Shown here: in pieces, positions 1-8,463 of the stretch
Layout of the letters: every line of letters starts with the position of its first letter
How positions within the stretch are numbered: position 1 is the first letter of the stretch
Source: Stramonita haemastoma
Taxonomy: Eukaryota > Mollusca > Gastropoda > Neogastropoda > Muricidae
DNA: 20,000 nucleotides
Reading direction: 5' to 3'
Assembly: GCA_030674155.1 (NCBI GenBank)
Contig: CM060320.1
Coordinates: forward strand, 11,045,303 to 11,065,302
Notes under the pieces: model-generated
Told to the model about the DNA's origin: nothing
Databases searched by the model: none
What the model saw: only the letters and a program-made list of their open reading frames with translations
Position numbers and translations under genes: made by a program

Positions 1-70
1 TTACCTTTTTTCATGGTGGCCACGTCAGAAACTTGAAGCTGACTACATAATAACCGTCCGCGTGACCTGT

Positions 71-78
71 TGACGTCA
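71..78. promoter_or_regulatory. Perfect CRE/ATF octamer
   Basis: The palindrome TGACGTCA is a consensus cAMP-response element, the binding site of CREB/ATF bZIP dimers. It lies 13 bases before a poly-C run and close to other ACGT cores (CCACGTCAG at 20-28, TTGACGTTA at 413-421). No transcription start is visible nearby, so function is unproven and chance occurrence is quite possible. Confidence 0.25.
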
Positions 79-171
79 GTAAACTGCCCCCCCCCCCCCT
101 CTCTACCTTCTCACACTCTTCCCAATCCTCGTACCCCCCACCACCCTCACCCCACCCTAGACAGACACGCA

Positions 172-365
172 GGGGGGGGGGGGGGGGGGGGGCGGGGCGG
201 AGGGGGAGAAGAAAAACATGATGATGGAACTACTTAGGAAAACAGTTTTCATTTGGATTGGGGGGGGGGGGGGCGGTGGGTGGAGCTTTGTGTTTGATTT
301 TGTTTTGTTTTTGGTTGTTGTTGTTTTTTTTGTTGGGGGGGGGTGGGGGTTTGGGGGGGGCCAGA
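172..365 (+). repeat. G-homopolymer cluster with G-quadruplex potential
   Basis: This stretch has a run of 21 G (172-192), a run of 14 G (260-273) and several shorter G runs up to about position 360, separated by T-rich sequence. It satisfies the simple four-G-tract rule for quadruplex formation several times over. The open frames across it encode only poly-Gly or poly-Pro and are artefacts of composition. Confidence 0.7.
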
Positions 366-435
366 AAAAAAAAAGGAAAGACAGAATCTTCCGTATTCCA
401 GGAATATCAACACTTGACGTTATTGCAATACTCAT

Positions 436-1600
436 TTGGTTTGCATAGTTCTTTATTCAGGAAACATGAATATTACACAAATTGAAAGTAACAAGAGCAA
501 ATAGATCTAGCTTATGGCTTGATTTCAATATTTACTTCTGTTTGGTTCTCTTGTAAAAATTAATATCACATTGTTTTCCAGAAACTTTCATCGTTGCATG
601 TGTTTGATTTTTTTTTTAAGTGTCCTGCTGACTGAGCAGGAAATAAGCTCAAAGCTTGCTGTTGCTTAAAAATAGTGTGTTGTATAATTTTGTGGTATTT
701 CTCAGAAATGTATATCAAACAAAAAACCCATGCAAAAACAAACCTTCTCTCCCCCCCCCCCCCCCCCAACCCCCCCAAAAAAGAAAGAAAAAAAGTGAGA
801 AATTAAAAAAAAAAAAAGGGTAACAGAGTTATTTTTCTTGAACGGTGGTAACGTGCATTTGTGTGTGACCACGTGACTATTCATTCAGTGTGTATGCCTG
901 TAATAGTAAAACTCTTCCATTTCACGTTGTTCAACTTAGAGAGAGAGAAAGAGCGTACTGAAATTGAGATTTAATTGAAGCATACCCCTCCTTATACAGA
1001 GTAACAATGCGACCACCCCCCCCCCCAAAAAAAAAAAAATAATAATAATTTGGGATTTTTAATTTTTTAGGGGGGGGGGGGGGTTGTTGAATTGTCGCGT
1101 CGTATATGGACGTATGATTTGGCTGAGAGAGAGACACTAGTTGTGTTGTTATGTTTGATTGGATGTTTGATAGATTTCACGTGTCATTTTCAGCTGAAAA
1201 ATTAGTTTGGGTCGAGTGTACATTATTTGTTTTTCTCTTGACTGCGTGCAGCTCATTAAATTAAAGAAAAATTATATAGGTGGATAACACTATAGGAAGA
1301 TAAAAGTAAAACATATAAGAAAATTACAGAAGGAAACGCCGGACAAACAGATAAATAAAAGAAACCAAAAAAAACATAAACTTTAAAAAATTGAACATGA
1401 GCAAAAATAAAATAAAATAACCGACAACAACAAAGGCAACAAAACTTTAAACAAGCAACAAGTCATTAGACTATTTCTTTTTTGTTGTTAAAAAAGCAAA
1501 GGGAAACAACCCTTAAATAAAACAACCCAAACCCAAGTTATTTTGAAACATTCGATGCAAGTAAAAAAGCTGGCGCATGCGTGGTGCGCGCACTTGTACG
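436..1600. other. AT-rich spacer with C and G homopolymers, no gene seen
   Basis: No supportable gene or recognised repeat was seen here. The stretch holds C17 (751-767), C11 (1016-1026), a G run (about 1071-1083), A runs, and a long A-rich segment (1255-1500) with no open frame worth reporting. The frames that do occur are poly-Pro, poly-Phe or poly-Gly products of the homopolymers. Confidence 0.6.
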
Positions 1601-1619
1601 CCCCCCCCCCCCCCCCACC

Positions 1620-1665
<46 letters not shown>
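1600..1665. repeat. Poly-C followed by (CA)n microsatellite
   Basis: About 17 C (1600-1616) are followed by an uninterrupted CA dinucleotide tract from about 1623 to 1665. The tract creates poly-Cys/Val frames on the minus strand, which are not genes. Confidence 0.9.
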
Positions 1666-1666
<1 letters not shown>

Positions 1667-1924
1667 CACCTGCGATACGCATACACACATGCTAAATCCT
1701 GAAGCACAGAAAATAGGACATTCATTTTTGCCGTGGCTTTCTGTGTAGAGGGGATGGGCTCCCCAGATTCAACTCCCCCACAACACCCACTGCCCGAATT
1801 GCAAAGCGTGGTGCCCCAATGACTTCTTTCGAAGTCAAGCAAGAAGTCAAGTCAATACAAGTCTTTCTCCGTGAGGATGCTGGGGACCTGCCAGTGTACA
1901 TATATACATTATCCACACCTTAAA

Positions 1925-1992
1925 AAATTCTGTGCATCCCTAAATCGGAAATCCCGTGGGACGTTAAAAATAGAATCACAACAACAACAATA
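1925..1992 (+). mobile_element. SINE 3' end with (ACA)n tail
   Basis: The segment ends with AATCCCGTGGGACGTTAAAA followed by A-rich sequence and an ACA/CAA triplet tail (about 1978-1991). A short conserved block followed by a simple-sequence tail is the usual shape of a tRNA-derived SINE 3' end. The GGGACGTTAAA block is one I recall from molluscan repeats, but this is memory and not a search. The 5' part is not recognisable, so this is a fragment. Confidence 0.4.
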
Positions 1993-2245
1993 AATTCTGT
2001 GCTAGGCACTCCCTCTTTTCTATCCCTCTCTTTGTTTCTGCCATGTTCCTTTTCTTCCTGTCACACCTTCTTATCTTATTTTCTGCCATCTTGGTCTTTC
2101 CTCCTGCTACTTTTTTTGTTTTTAGATAGACAAAAAGATAAATTCTCTCTCCACGCAGAAGTGGGATGCACTAGGCCTGACATGTCAGACGCTTACTGGC
2201 AGTGCCATGCATTTTTGCTCACGTAACAGACAACACTAATTGCTG
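1993..2245 (+). repeat. Dispersed repeat module F, copy 1
   Basis: This segment aligns along its whole length with 6293-6555. The two share an exact 30-base pyrimidine-rich block (2011-2040 versus 6313-6342), then a CTTGGTC/CTGC-rich segment, and a palindromic block, CTGACATGTCAG here. It runs directly into repeat family E at about 2246, whereas the second copy runs into a different body (family D). The hydrophobic 75-codon frame across it follows from pyrimidine-rich composition and is not a gene. Confidence 0.75.
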
Positions 2246-2560
2246 GTCTAGGTACTAGTCTTTCGGAGGAGATGATAAACCAAGGTCCCGTGTGTTACAC
2301 ATCATTATTTAGCGCACGTAAAAGAACCCACGGCAACAAGAGAGTTGTCCCTGGCAAAATTCTGTAGAAAAAAACCACTCTGATAGGGAAAACAAATACA
2401 ATACCATACAGGAAAAGAAAAAAATGGGTGGCGCAGCGCTTGTGGCGACACGCTCTCCCTTGGGGAGAGCAGCCCGAATTTCATGCAGAGAAATCTGCTG
2501 TGACTTAAAGTGATATGGGTCTAAATAAATAAATCAATAAATAGATAAATAAGTAAATGA
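2246..2560 (+). mobile_element. SINE family E, copy 1, with (AAAT)n tail
   Basis: This is the best-preserved plus-strand copy of family E. In order it has TAGTCTTTCGGAGGAGATGA, the core AAAAGAACCCACGGCAACAA (from 2320), a CCACTCTGATAGGGAAAAC segment, and TGGGTGGCGCAGCGC. These are followed by a GC-rich hairpin, CTCTCCC with GGGAGAG (2454-2470), and a block ending AGAAATCTGCTGTGAC. The tail from 2522 is an imperfect AAAT repeat, as expected of a retroposed element. No tRNA head is present; module F sits in its place. Other copies are at 4059-4230, 13930-14187 and, on the minus strand, 5776-6050. Confidence 0.75.
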
Positions 2561-2579
2561 ATAAGCACTAGTTTGTTGT

Positions 2580-3244
2580 TCTGAATATTCCACTGGGAGG
2601 AAGAAGACAAAAAGCAGGAGCTGGGAAGATGGAAGGGAGGGTTTTTTTTTCTTCTTCTTCTTGGGATTTTTGTTGGTTGGTTTGTTTGTTTTTGTTTTGT
2701 TTTGTTGTTTTTTGTGTGTTTTTTCTTTGGGGGGGGGGGGTCGTTTGGTTGCTCGTTTTTGTTGTTGTTATTTTTGTTTTATTTCATTTTTGTTATTCTT
2801 TTTGGGGGGAGGGGGGAGGTGTAAATGTAATGGGCTGACTGAGAACCAGGTATCTGATCTACACAATTGCGCAGTTGGTTTTCCTGGATTGTCCTTGTGA
2901 TGTTGGGCTGCAGTAGTGAAGTGGCGATGTGTGGGTGATGATATATAGTGTGAGACAGGGTGATGGTATCAACTATGTTTTGTTTTGTTTTGTTTTTTAG
3001 TATCGTCTCTTTTTGTTTTCTTGTACATGGGTATTAATTATGGGGTATTTTGAAGGATTATTGCGAGATAATGAATGGATACGAAAGGGATTCTTCATGT
3101 TGTAGTGTACATGATTTTTCCCATTATTGTCCACTTTGAGCGTTCTCAATATTGATGACAGTTGCAAAACAAACAAAGTGTTATTATCATTATTACCATT
3201 CACATTATCATTATAATTCTTCTTCTTCTCAAACATTATCCCTG

Positions 3245-3245
<1 letters not shown>
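2580..3245. other. T/G-rich spacer, no gene seen
   Basis: The stretch is strongly T/G-biased (2640-2820), with TTGTT repeats, a G run near 2730 and a second near 2810, then ordinary AT-rich sequence. The open frames give poly-Phe/Val/Gly only. A short match, AATATTCCACTGGGA, occurs at about 2584 and again at about 4897, suggesting an old shared repeat end. Confidence 0.5.
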
Positions 3246-3277
<32 letters not shown>

Positions 3278-3285
3278 CTATTGTC

Positions 3286-3316
<31 letters not shown>

Positions 3317-3360
3317 TAGTAGTAGTAGAGCACTAGTACCAGTACTAGTAGTGGTAGTAG
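3246..3360. repeat. (TCA)n and (TAG)n triplet microsatellites
   Basis: A TCA tract (about 3246-3278) is followed by a TAG tract (about 3288-3330) with decayed TAG units to 3360. Read on the minus strand, the first encodes poly-Met, which is an artefact. Confidence 0.9.
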
Positions 3361-3386
3361 TAAGCCTAGCAGAAATAGTAATTATC

Positions 3387-3656
3387 ATGCCTGTCCCAAA
3401 GGCTCTTTTCACCAAGGGGGAAGAATCATTCACGGGTGACACCGGTAGTTTTCTAAATAATTCAGATGATTACAAAGATCTGAGATGGGGGAAGGAAGTG
3501 GAAGGGCAGGTCATTCACAAAAACATTTCCGATCTCCTTTATCTGGGCTGTAGCCGGAACCGTCCGGAAGGAAGCCCCGAGAAACGGAAGTCACGGGACG
3601 TGTCACGCGACCTGCTGCGCAGAACTTACCTACGTCACACTGTTACTTACACATGA
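3387..3656 (+). CDS. Uncertain 89-aa hydrophilic ORF
   Basis: I do not recognise this reading frame. It starts at an ATG with A at -3 (MPVPKALFTK...) and ends in HTVTYT, 89 residues, with an AATAAA hexamer two bases after the stop. The peptide is charged and mixed in composition (an acidic middle, a basic R/K-rich C-terminal third with PEKRKSR and RDLLRR). It has no signal peptide or membrane segment. The DNA is richer in CpG than its surroundings. It holds ETS-like sites (CCGGAAGG, ACGGAAGT) and an ACGT core near its end, so it could instead be promoter DNA. The open frame extends 5' with no stop until the TAG triplet repeat. It may be a small gene, a terminal exon or chance. Confidence 0.22.
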   Translation: MPVPKALFTKGEESFTGDTGSFLNNSDDYKDLRWGKEVEGQVIHKNISDLLYLGCSRNRPEGSPEKRKSRDVSRDLLRRTYLRHTVTYT

Positions 3657-3659
3657 TAA

Positions 3660-3950
3660 TAAACATTATGAAATCAGCAGGGAGTGGGTGTCCTGTCTTC
3701 TTTTTTTTAAGCGTTCTTTTTTCTGAAAAAAATGTCATAAAAGACCGCCATTGTTTTCAGAAAATGGAGAAGAAAAAAAAACACTATAAAAGAAATTTAG
3801 AAGAGCAAAATTAACAGCAAACTGAATATTGTTCCTTTTTTTATTCATCCATCTCCTCTAAAAAAAATTTTTAAAGAAAAGAGAAAACAACAAAGACAAA
3901 CATATCTACATGACTAAACAGACGAACAACTTAATACTGTCTTTTGTTCC
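3660..3950. other. A/T-rich spacer, nothing recognised
   Basis: The stretch is A-rich and T-rich sequence with short homopolymers (T8, A9) and no open frame or repeat that I can name. Confidence 0.5.
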
Positions 3951-3956
3951 TCAGCT

Positions 3957-4031
3957 AGATGTAGAGCTTCTAGGTTCACCAATGGTGGAATTTTTTATGT
4001 GAATACGATTGGTCTTTATTGGTGGATTACT
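3957..4031 (+). repeat. Dispersed repeat family D, copy 1 (decayed)
   Basis: The order GAGCTTCTAGGTTCACCAA, then TGGTGGAATTTTTTATGTG, then a CGATT-containing segment matches 6571-6680 and 9981-10071. There the better form reads CAACGGTGAGATTTT, then ATGCGACC, CCCACCA, AAGGTAG and ATTCCGACTTC. This is the most diverged of the three copies. It is followed 28 bases later by an E-family copy. Confidence 0.55.
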
Positions 4032-4058
4032 AATCTACATCTTTATCTATCCATTAAT

Positions 4059-4230
4059 AAAAGAACCCACGGCAACAAAAAGTTGTCCCAGGCAAAATTC
4101 CGTTAAAAGACAGACATCTCATAGAGAAACAAATCCGCTTGCAGGTATGGACAAAAAATAATGGATGGCGCTGCTTTTGTGGCGACGCGCTGTCCCTAGA
4201 GAGCGGTCTAAATTTGTTGTGACAGTGCTG
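4059..4230 (+). mobile_element. SINE family E, copy 2 (5'-truncated)
   Basis: It begins abruptly at the core AAAAGAACCCACGGCAACAA. It keeps the GTTGTCCCAGGCAAAATTCC and ATGGATGGCGCTGC blocks, but the 3' hairpin has decayed (CTGTCCCTAGAGAGCGG). It continues into an A-rich segment containing ACAAATACAG, probably the remnant of the tail. Confidence 0.65.
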
Positions 4231-4259
4231 TACAAAACACAAATACAGTTTTATTAATG

Positions 4260-4850
4260 TATCTATTAATTTGTCCTTCCTGTTTCTTATTGTTTTTGTT
4301 TTCAATTTTGGTTGTCTGTTTATTTAGTTTTCTTTTTTTTTTTTTTTTAGCCCTGTAGATTATCCGGAGCTTTTCCCGCTGATCTTTGTTACATCAAGAG
4401 TGTTTTTTTCTTCTGATTGTATCACTTTTTTTTTCTATGAGCTATTCAACACAAATGTACTGACATTTTTCATTTGATAATAATACAAATTGTGTGTTGG
4501 AAGTTTGGGATGTCTTGCAAATTCGAGCGTTCCGCAGAGAGAGTATAGCGGTAGGCTAGGAATGTTCACTATCTTCAGCTTGTCTTTTAGTTTGAGGCTA
4601 ATCAATATCAGTTTTTGTCTTCCGTTCCTACCAGCACACAAATGGCCTACTCCTTAGTACTTTGGGCTTCTTCAAGGTGGGTGTCCGCTTGATTTATTAT
4701 TATGATAATGATAAAATTATTGTATGGAATATTTATAGCACTGAAATTTGTAAAGCAACGAATCAGAGGGCTTACATTTATTTAAATCATTTACAAACAT
4801 GCAACCGACCACAAAATAGGATTAACATATATCAAATTTACACACAAAAA

Positions 4851-4882
<32 letters not shown>

Positions 4883-5060
4883 CACGTGAACATTCTAATA
4901 TTCCACTGGGATTCCCTCAAAACAGCAGACTCTGCAAAATTTGATTTAAAGGTTGGATTCAATTCATTTCAAATACTTTCTTATCTCAAAGATAGAGAAA
5001 TTCTTTTTTTCTGTTTCTTCCCTTCATATTGCTTTTCACAGATGTAGACTATCGGACTAC
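4260..5060. other. AT-rich spacer with (CACG)/(CA)n tract, no gene seen
   Basis: No convincing gene was seen here. The stretch includes T18 (about 4331-4349) and a compound CGCA/CA microsatellite at 4851-4886. The remaining frames are short and lack start, splice or domain support. Confidence 0.55.
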
Positions 5061-5063
5061 ATT

Positions 5064-5135
5064 GCAGCTGAGTGGATAGAGCGCTAACTTCCATCCCATG
5101 GTCCATGAAGTTGTGGGTTTGAATCTCGGCAACCT
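5064..5135 (+). mobile_element. tRNA-derived SINE head
   Basis: The segment has a tRNA-like internal pol III promoter. An A-box-like stretch, CAGCTGAGTGGATAGAGCGC (5064-5083), is followed 32 bases later by a B-box, GGTTTGAATCT (5116-5126, consensus GGTTCGANNCC). The spacing is normal for a tRNA. The sequence does not end in a well-paired acceptor stem and continues into unrelated DNA, so a SINE head or tRNA pseudogene is more likely than a working tRNA. Confidence 0.5.
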
Positions 5136-5274
5136 CATGGTTTACTTGTTGGCAGGCGAAAGTCTTAACCATCCTCCCACACCCCTTGCAAACAATAGAT
5201 GAAGACCACTCTTGCTGGATTCTCTGCAAATCCTGTTACAATTACTGTTACAACTACAACTATTGCTACTGCTA

Positions 5275-5275
5275 G

Positions 5276-5311
<36 letters not shown>

Positions 5312-5408
5312 GATGATGATGATAATGATGATGATGATAATAATAATAATAATAATAATAATAATTTAAAAAAAGAATAACATAATATTTATAGTAGATC
5401 TAGTAGTA

Positions 5409-5461
<53 letters not shown>

Positions 5462-5531
5462 ATAATAACAAAAATATAATCATAACAATAGTAATAATAA
5501 TGATGATGAAGAAGAAGAAGAAGAAGAAGCC

Positions 5532-5602
<71 letters not shown>
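5275..5602. repeat. Compound triplet-repeat field (GAT/AAT/TAG/AAG)
   Basis: In order, the field has (GAT)n 5275-5338, (AAT)n 5338-5364, a short AT-rich link and (TAG)n 5404-5460. An AAT/GAT mix follows, then (AAG)n about 5509-5528 and (GAT)n 5531-5602. Minus-strand reading gives long poly-His and poly-Thr, which is not evidence of a protein. Confidence 0.9.
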
Positions 5603-5603
<1 letters not shown>

Positions 5604-5769
5604 AGAGCATTCTCCATTTAAAAAAAAAAATCAGCGACACTGAAATGCAGTGCCCGAGCTTGCTGCCAAAGACACCTCTGCAATGAAGCAATAGAACCTC
5701 TGCGCTACCGCGGATCCACGAGAGCGCTAAAGGTTTTGTACTGTTGTTTTGTTTGTATTGCATTGCAGA

Positions 5770-6170
5770 TCTCTTTCAGTCGCAACAGATTTCTCTGCCC
5801 AAAATATGGGCTGCTTTTCCCGCGGAGAGTGCGTCACCACAAGAACAGCGCCACTCATATTTCACTCTCCTGTCTACATTGTTCTTTTTTTTTTTAATTT
5901 CCCCGAGTGTGACTTTAATTTTTTTAATTAAAAAACGGATCTTTTTTTTAAAAATCTATTTATCATTTTCTTTTTTGCTTTCGTGAGTTCATTTGTAGCG
6001 CTAAATATGTATTGCTCACAGTGTCTCAGTCTGTCATATCACCCGAAAGACTAGCAACCAGACCACCAGTACATGTTTAGTGGAGAAAAAAAAGGTTGGG
6101 TATCAAACAGGGATCGAACCTGGGACTCTGCTTTCTACACAAGGGCGTTACCTGTAGACCAAAGATGAAT
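5770..6170 (-). mobile_element. Near full-length tRNA-headed SINE, family E copy 4
   Basis: Read on the minus strand, this is a complete-looking SINE of about 400 bp. The head (6170-6095) has an A-box TGGTCTACAGGTAACGCC and a perfect B-box GGTTCGATCC (6111-6120) flanked by pairing CAGG/CCTG, as in a T-arm. A linker follows. The body starts GCTAGTCTTTCGGGTGA (about 6050), as in the copy at 2246. It continues through a decayed A-rich middle (a GAACTCACG core remnant near 5990) to GAGTGGCGCTGTTCTTGTGG. The decayed hairpin and an AGAAATCTGTTGCGAC block (about 5786) come last, followed by a CAAAACAA-type A-rich tail. The head suggests that family E is transcribed by pol III and that the plus-strand copies have lost or exchanged their heads. 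Confidence 0.65.
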
Positions 6171-6292
6171 AATTATGTATTGTTATGTATGATTATATAC
6201 TTCAGTCAATTCTTCATTCCTCAACTACAGACAGAACCTTCCCTATGGGGATGCCGGGCGTCTGTCAGTATAAATACGTCCCGAACCTTGTG

Positions 6293-6555
6293 AAAATTCT
6301 GAACCAAAATTTCCCTCTTTTCTATCCCTCTCTTTGTTTCTGCCTTGTTCCTTTTTCTTCTTGTCACCTTCTCGTCTTTTTTCTGCCTTCTTGGTCCATT
6401 CTTCTGCCTTTTGTTTTTAAAAACAGAAAGACTTAAAAAGAGAACAATTCTCTCCCATGCCGAAGTTCATGCGCTGGGCCTGACTTGTCAGGCGCTTAAC
6501 GGCAGCGCAACGCATTTTCACTCATAATTATGGCAGACAACGTTATTAGTTGCTG
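6293..6555 (+). repeat. Dispersed repeat module F, copy 2
   Basis: This aligns with 1993-2245, including the exact 30-base block at 6313-6342. The palindromic block reads GCCTGACTTGTCAGGC, a 7-bp inverted repeat with a 2-base centre. Here the module leads into family D and not E. Reading frames across it are pyrimidine-tract artefacts. Confidence 0.75.
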
Positions 6556-6570
6556 TCTGAGCGTTCCGGC

Positions 6571-6680
6571 GAAGATGAAGCTAGAGCTCCAAGGTTCAGC
6601 AACGGTGAGATTTTTTGATATGCGACCATTAAAATTTTATGCCCACCACTAAGGTAGTCGCATTCCGACTTCAGGGATGG
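6571..6680 (+). repeat. Dispersed repeat family D, copy 2
   Basis: The segment reads GATGAAGCTAGAGCTCCAAG, CAGCAACGGTGAGATTTTTT, ATGCGACC, GCCCACCACTAAGGTAGTCG and CATTCCGACTTC in order. It matches 9981-10071 closely. The embedded GGTGAGA looks like a splice donor but recurs in the other copy, so it belongs to the repeat. Confidence 0.7.
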
Positions 6681-6760
6681 GGATGATGTCTAAACACGAC
6701 CCCGGCGTGCATGCATGTTTTTTGGGTATGATTGTTTGTCATGCGGTCTTACCACAACGA

Positions 6761-7095
6761 ATGCCATACTCTTTCAAAAGGTAGGACGGGTTGGAATTTG
6801 GGCACAAAGTGTTCTGCGTGAATTCACACAGAGACCCTTGTAGTCTTATCCCAAGGGCTTTCTGGGAAGTGGAGTCCGTACTTGATGTTAGTTGATTAAG
6901 GGGGAAAATCCACCTCTCGTCTAGCGATGGCTTAATTAACGTGGGCACAAGGTGTTCTGCGTGCTGTCACACATGGACCCTCAGTTTATAGTCTCATGGG
7001 AACGATTTTCAGCGGAGTGGAGTCAGTAGGCTTCTGTTGTTAGTTAATCACTCCAGGGGGAAATCCACGCTTTCGTCAGTAGTGGTTTAAAGCTT
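6761..7095 (+). repeat. Imperfect tandem duplication, about 143-bp period
   Basis: Unit 1 starts at 6800 and unit 2 at 6943, each opening GGGCACAARGTGTTCTGCGTG. Shared landmarks in the same order are CACACANGGACCC, TAGTCTYAT, GTGGAGTC, GTTAGTTRAT, GGGGGAAA and TCCAC. Small indels make the period drift. A third, single copy of this family lies at 9476-9575. I do not recognise the element. Confidence 0.7.
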
Positions 7096-7099
7096 ACCT

Positions 7100-7428
7100 T
7101 GCCTCGATTCTAGGCTGTCAGATCGTGACTACCCCCCCCCCTCCCCCCACCTTTCTTCCACGTCAATTTCTCAGAAAAATCGTATGGTTAAAAAAACAAG
7201 TGTATTGTTCAATTTTTAACAAAAGGACAGAAAAAAATGACGTCAGCTAACAACAAAACAGCTGGGCAAAGAAGATCAGCATACAGTTTATTTTTAGCTC
7301 TGCTTCATAAAAATCCATATAATTATTGATTTATAAATAAATGTTTACTAAATGCGCAGATAAGGAAGTTATGTGTATCATATCTATGTGCATGTTTCTG
7401 TTAAAACAAGCACATCACAAAGCTTCAA
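7100..7428. other. Unique AT-rich sequence, CRE octamer inside
   Basis: This holds a C9/C6 run (7132-7147) and otherwise unique AT-rich DNA with no gene seen. A second perfect TGACGTCA octamer lies at 7238-7245. Confidence 0.5.
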
Positions 7429-7429
7429 T

Positions 7430-7453
7430 GACAGACAGACAGACAGACAGACA

Positions 7454-7519
<66 letters not shown>

Positions 7520-7540
7520 AGACAAGACAAGACAAGACAA
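7430..7540. repeat. Compound (GACA)(TA)(GA)(GACAA) microsatellite
   Basis: Four motifs abut: (ACAG)n 7430-7457, (AT)n 7457-7485, (AG)n 7486-7515, and GACAA repeated five times at 7516-7540. The last directly touches the 3' terminus of the minus-strand LINE, so on the minus strand it reads as a (TTGTC)5 tail followed by expanded dinucleotides. Confidence 0.85.
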
Positions 7541-7605
7541 ATTCTTTTATTCGAGGATAATAGATAAGCACACATGTGCTTTTTTACATCCAGTCCCCGC
7601 CCTTT
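7541..7605 (-). mobile_element. LINE 3' terminus G, copy 1
   Basis: On the plus strand this reads ATTCTTTTATTCGAGGATAA, then TAAGCACACATGTGCTT, then TTTTACATCCAGTCCCCGCC. The middle block forms a hairpin (AAGCAC with GTGCTT). Reading on the minus strand, it is the last 65 bases before the (TTGTC)5 tail. A short hairpin followed by a tandem microsatellite tail is the known 3'-end layout of CR1/L2-type LINEs. Related termini occur at 9346-9440 and 16384-16485. Confidence 0.6.
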
Positions 7606-8463
7606 TCAGGGATAACATCAAAATAAAAGATATTAAACAATAAAACTATACGCAGTACCAAACAACATACAGAAATAAGTACACTACATATAATAAGGTA
7701 AGAGAAATGCGACAGTACACTACATATAATAAGGTGAGAAAGGTGCACTCTTTCAGAAGAGAAAATCAGAAGTCACAATAAGATAATTTGGATTATTAAG
7801 GAAGAAGAAAAGAAACGAAAAAAAAAACAAAACAAAACAAATCCAGAACAAAACAAACAAACAAATAAACAAACAAAAAAACAAACAAACAAAGCAAAAC
7901 AACAACAAAAAAACCCCAAACAAACAAACAAAAAAAAACAAAAACAATCCCCCCCAAAAAAAATAAACAAGAACAACAACAACAACAAAAACCGCTAATA
8001 AACAAAGAGCCAGCAGGAGCCAGCAAGAGAACATTATAATAAACAACTGAAACATCAGTCTACGTCCATATGTCTAAAGTTATACAAGTCATTTAAATCA
8101 TACATTTGGATAAAAAGGGGGAAAAATAAATGTTATTCTTATTTGAAGGGGGCGGGGGAGAATACTATTTTTAAAAAAATGATAATAAAAAAAAAATAAT
8201 AAAACAATTTTTTTTAAAATTAAAAAAAAAAAACAACAACAACAACAACAAAGAAATAATAATAATAATAAAAACATCCCAGATGTTTATAGAATTAGCA
8301 AAACATTTTTAGAAATTGGATAATGATTTCCACATACTTACATACTCTCACACACAGACATACAGACACACAGATAAGAATTACACACATACACACATCC
8401 ACACCCATGCACACACACAGTGGTAGAGAGGGGGGGAGGGGGGGGGAGTGTGGTTTGTTGTTT
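7606..8463 (-). mobile_element. Presumed LINE 3' untranslated region
   Basis: This A-rich stretch joins the reverse-transcriptase stop codon (8464) to the hairpin terminus. It contains a direct repeat with 36-base offset, AGTACACTACATATAATAAG at 7678 and 7714. It also has a long AAAC/CAA-rich low-complexity segment (7800-7990), AAT/CAA tracts (8170-8275) and a CA-rich tract (8345-8420). Assignment to the LINE is by position only. Long poly-Phe/Cys frames here are artefacts. Confidence 0.4.

Noticed and set aside
5066..5135. Functional tRNA gene
   Set aside because: A- and B-boxes are present but no paired acceptor stem or terminator T-run follows at the right place; a SINE head fits better.
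5650..5730. Minus-strand A-box-like GGTAGCGCAGAGG suggesting a tRNA
   Set aside because: No B-box at the right distance and no foldable arms; not reported as a tRNA-like element.
5389..5763. Minus-strand frame with long poly-His, poly-Leu and poly-Thr
   Set aside because: It is produced by GAT, AAG and TAG triplet microsatellites read in one frame; no flanking coding sequence or conserved segment.
7753..8055. Phe/Val/Cys-rich minus-strand frames
   Set aside because: They lie in AAAC/CAA low-complexity DNA of the presumed LINE 3' region; reading frames there have no domain.
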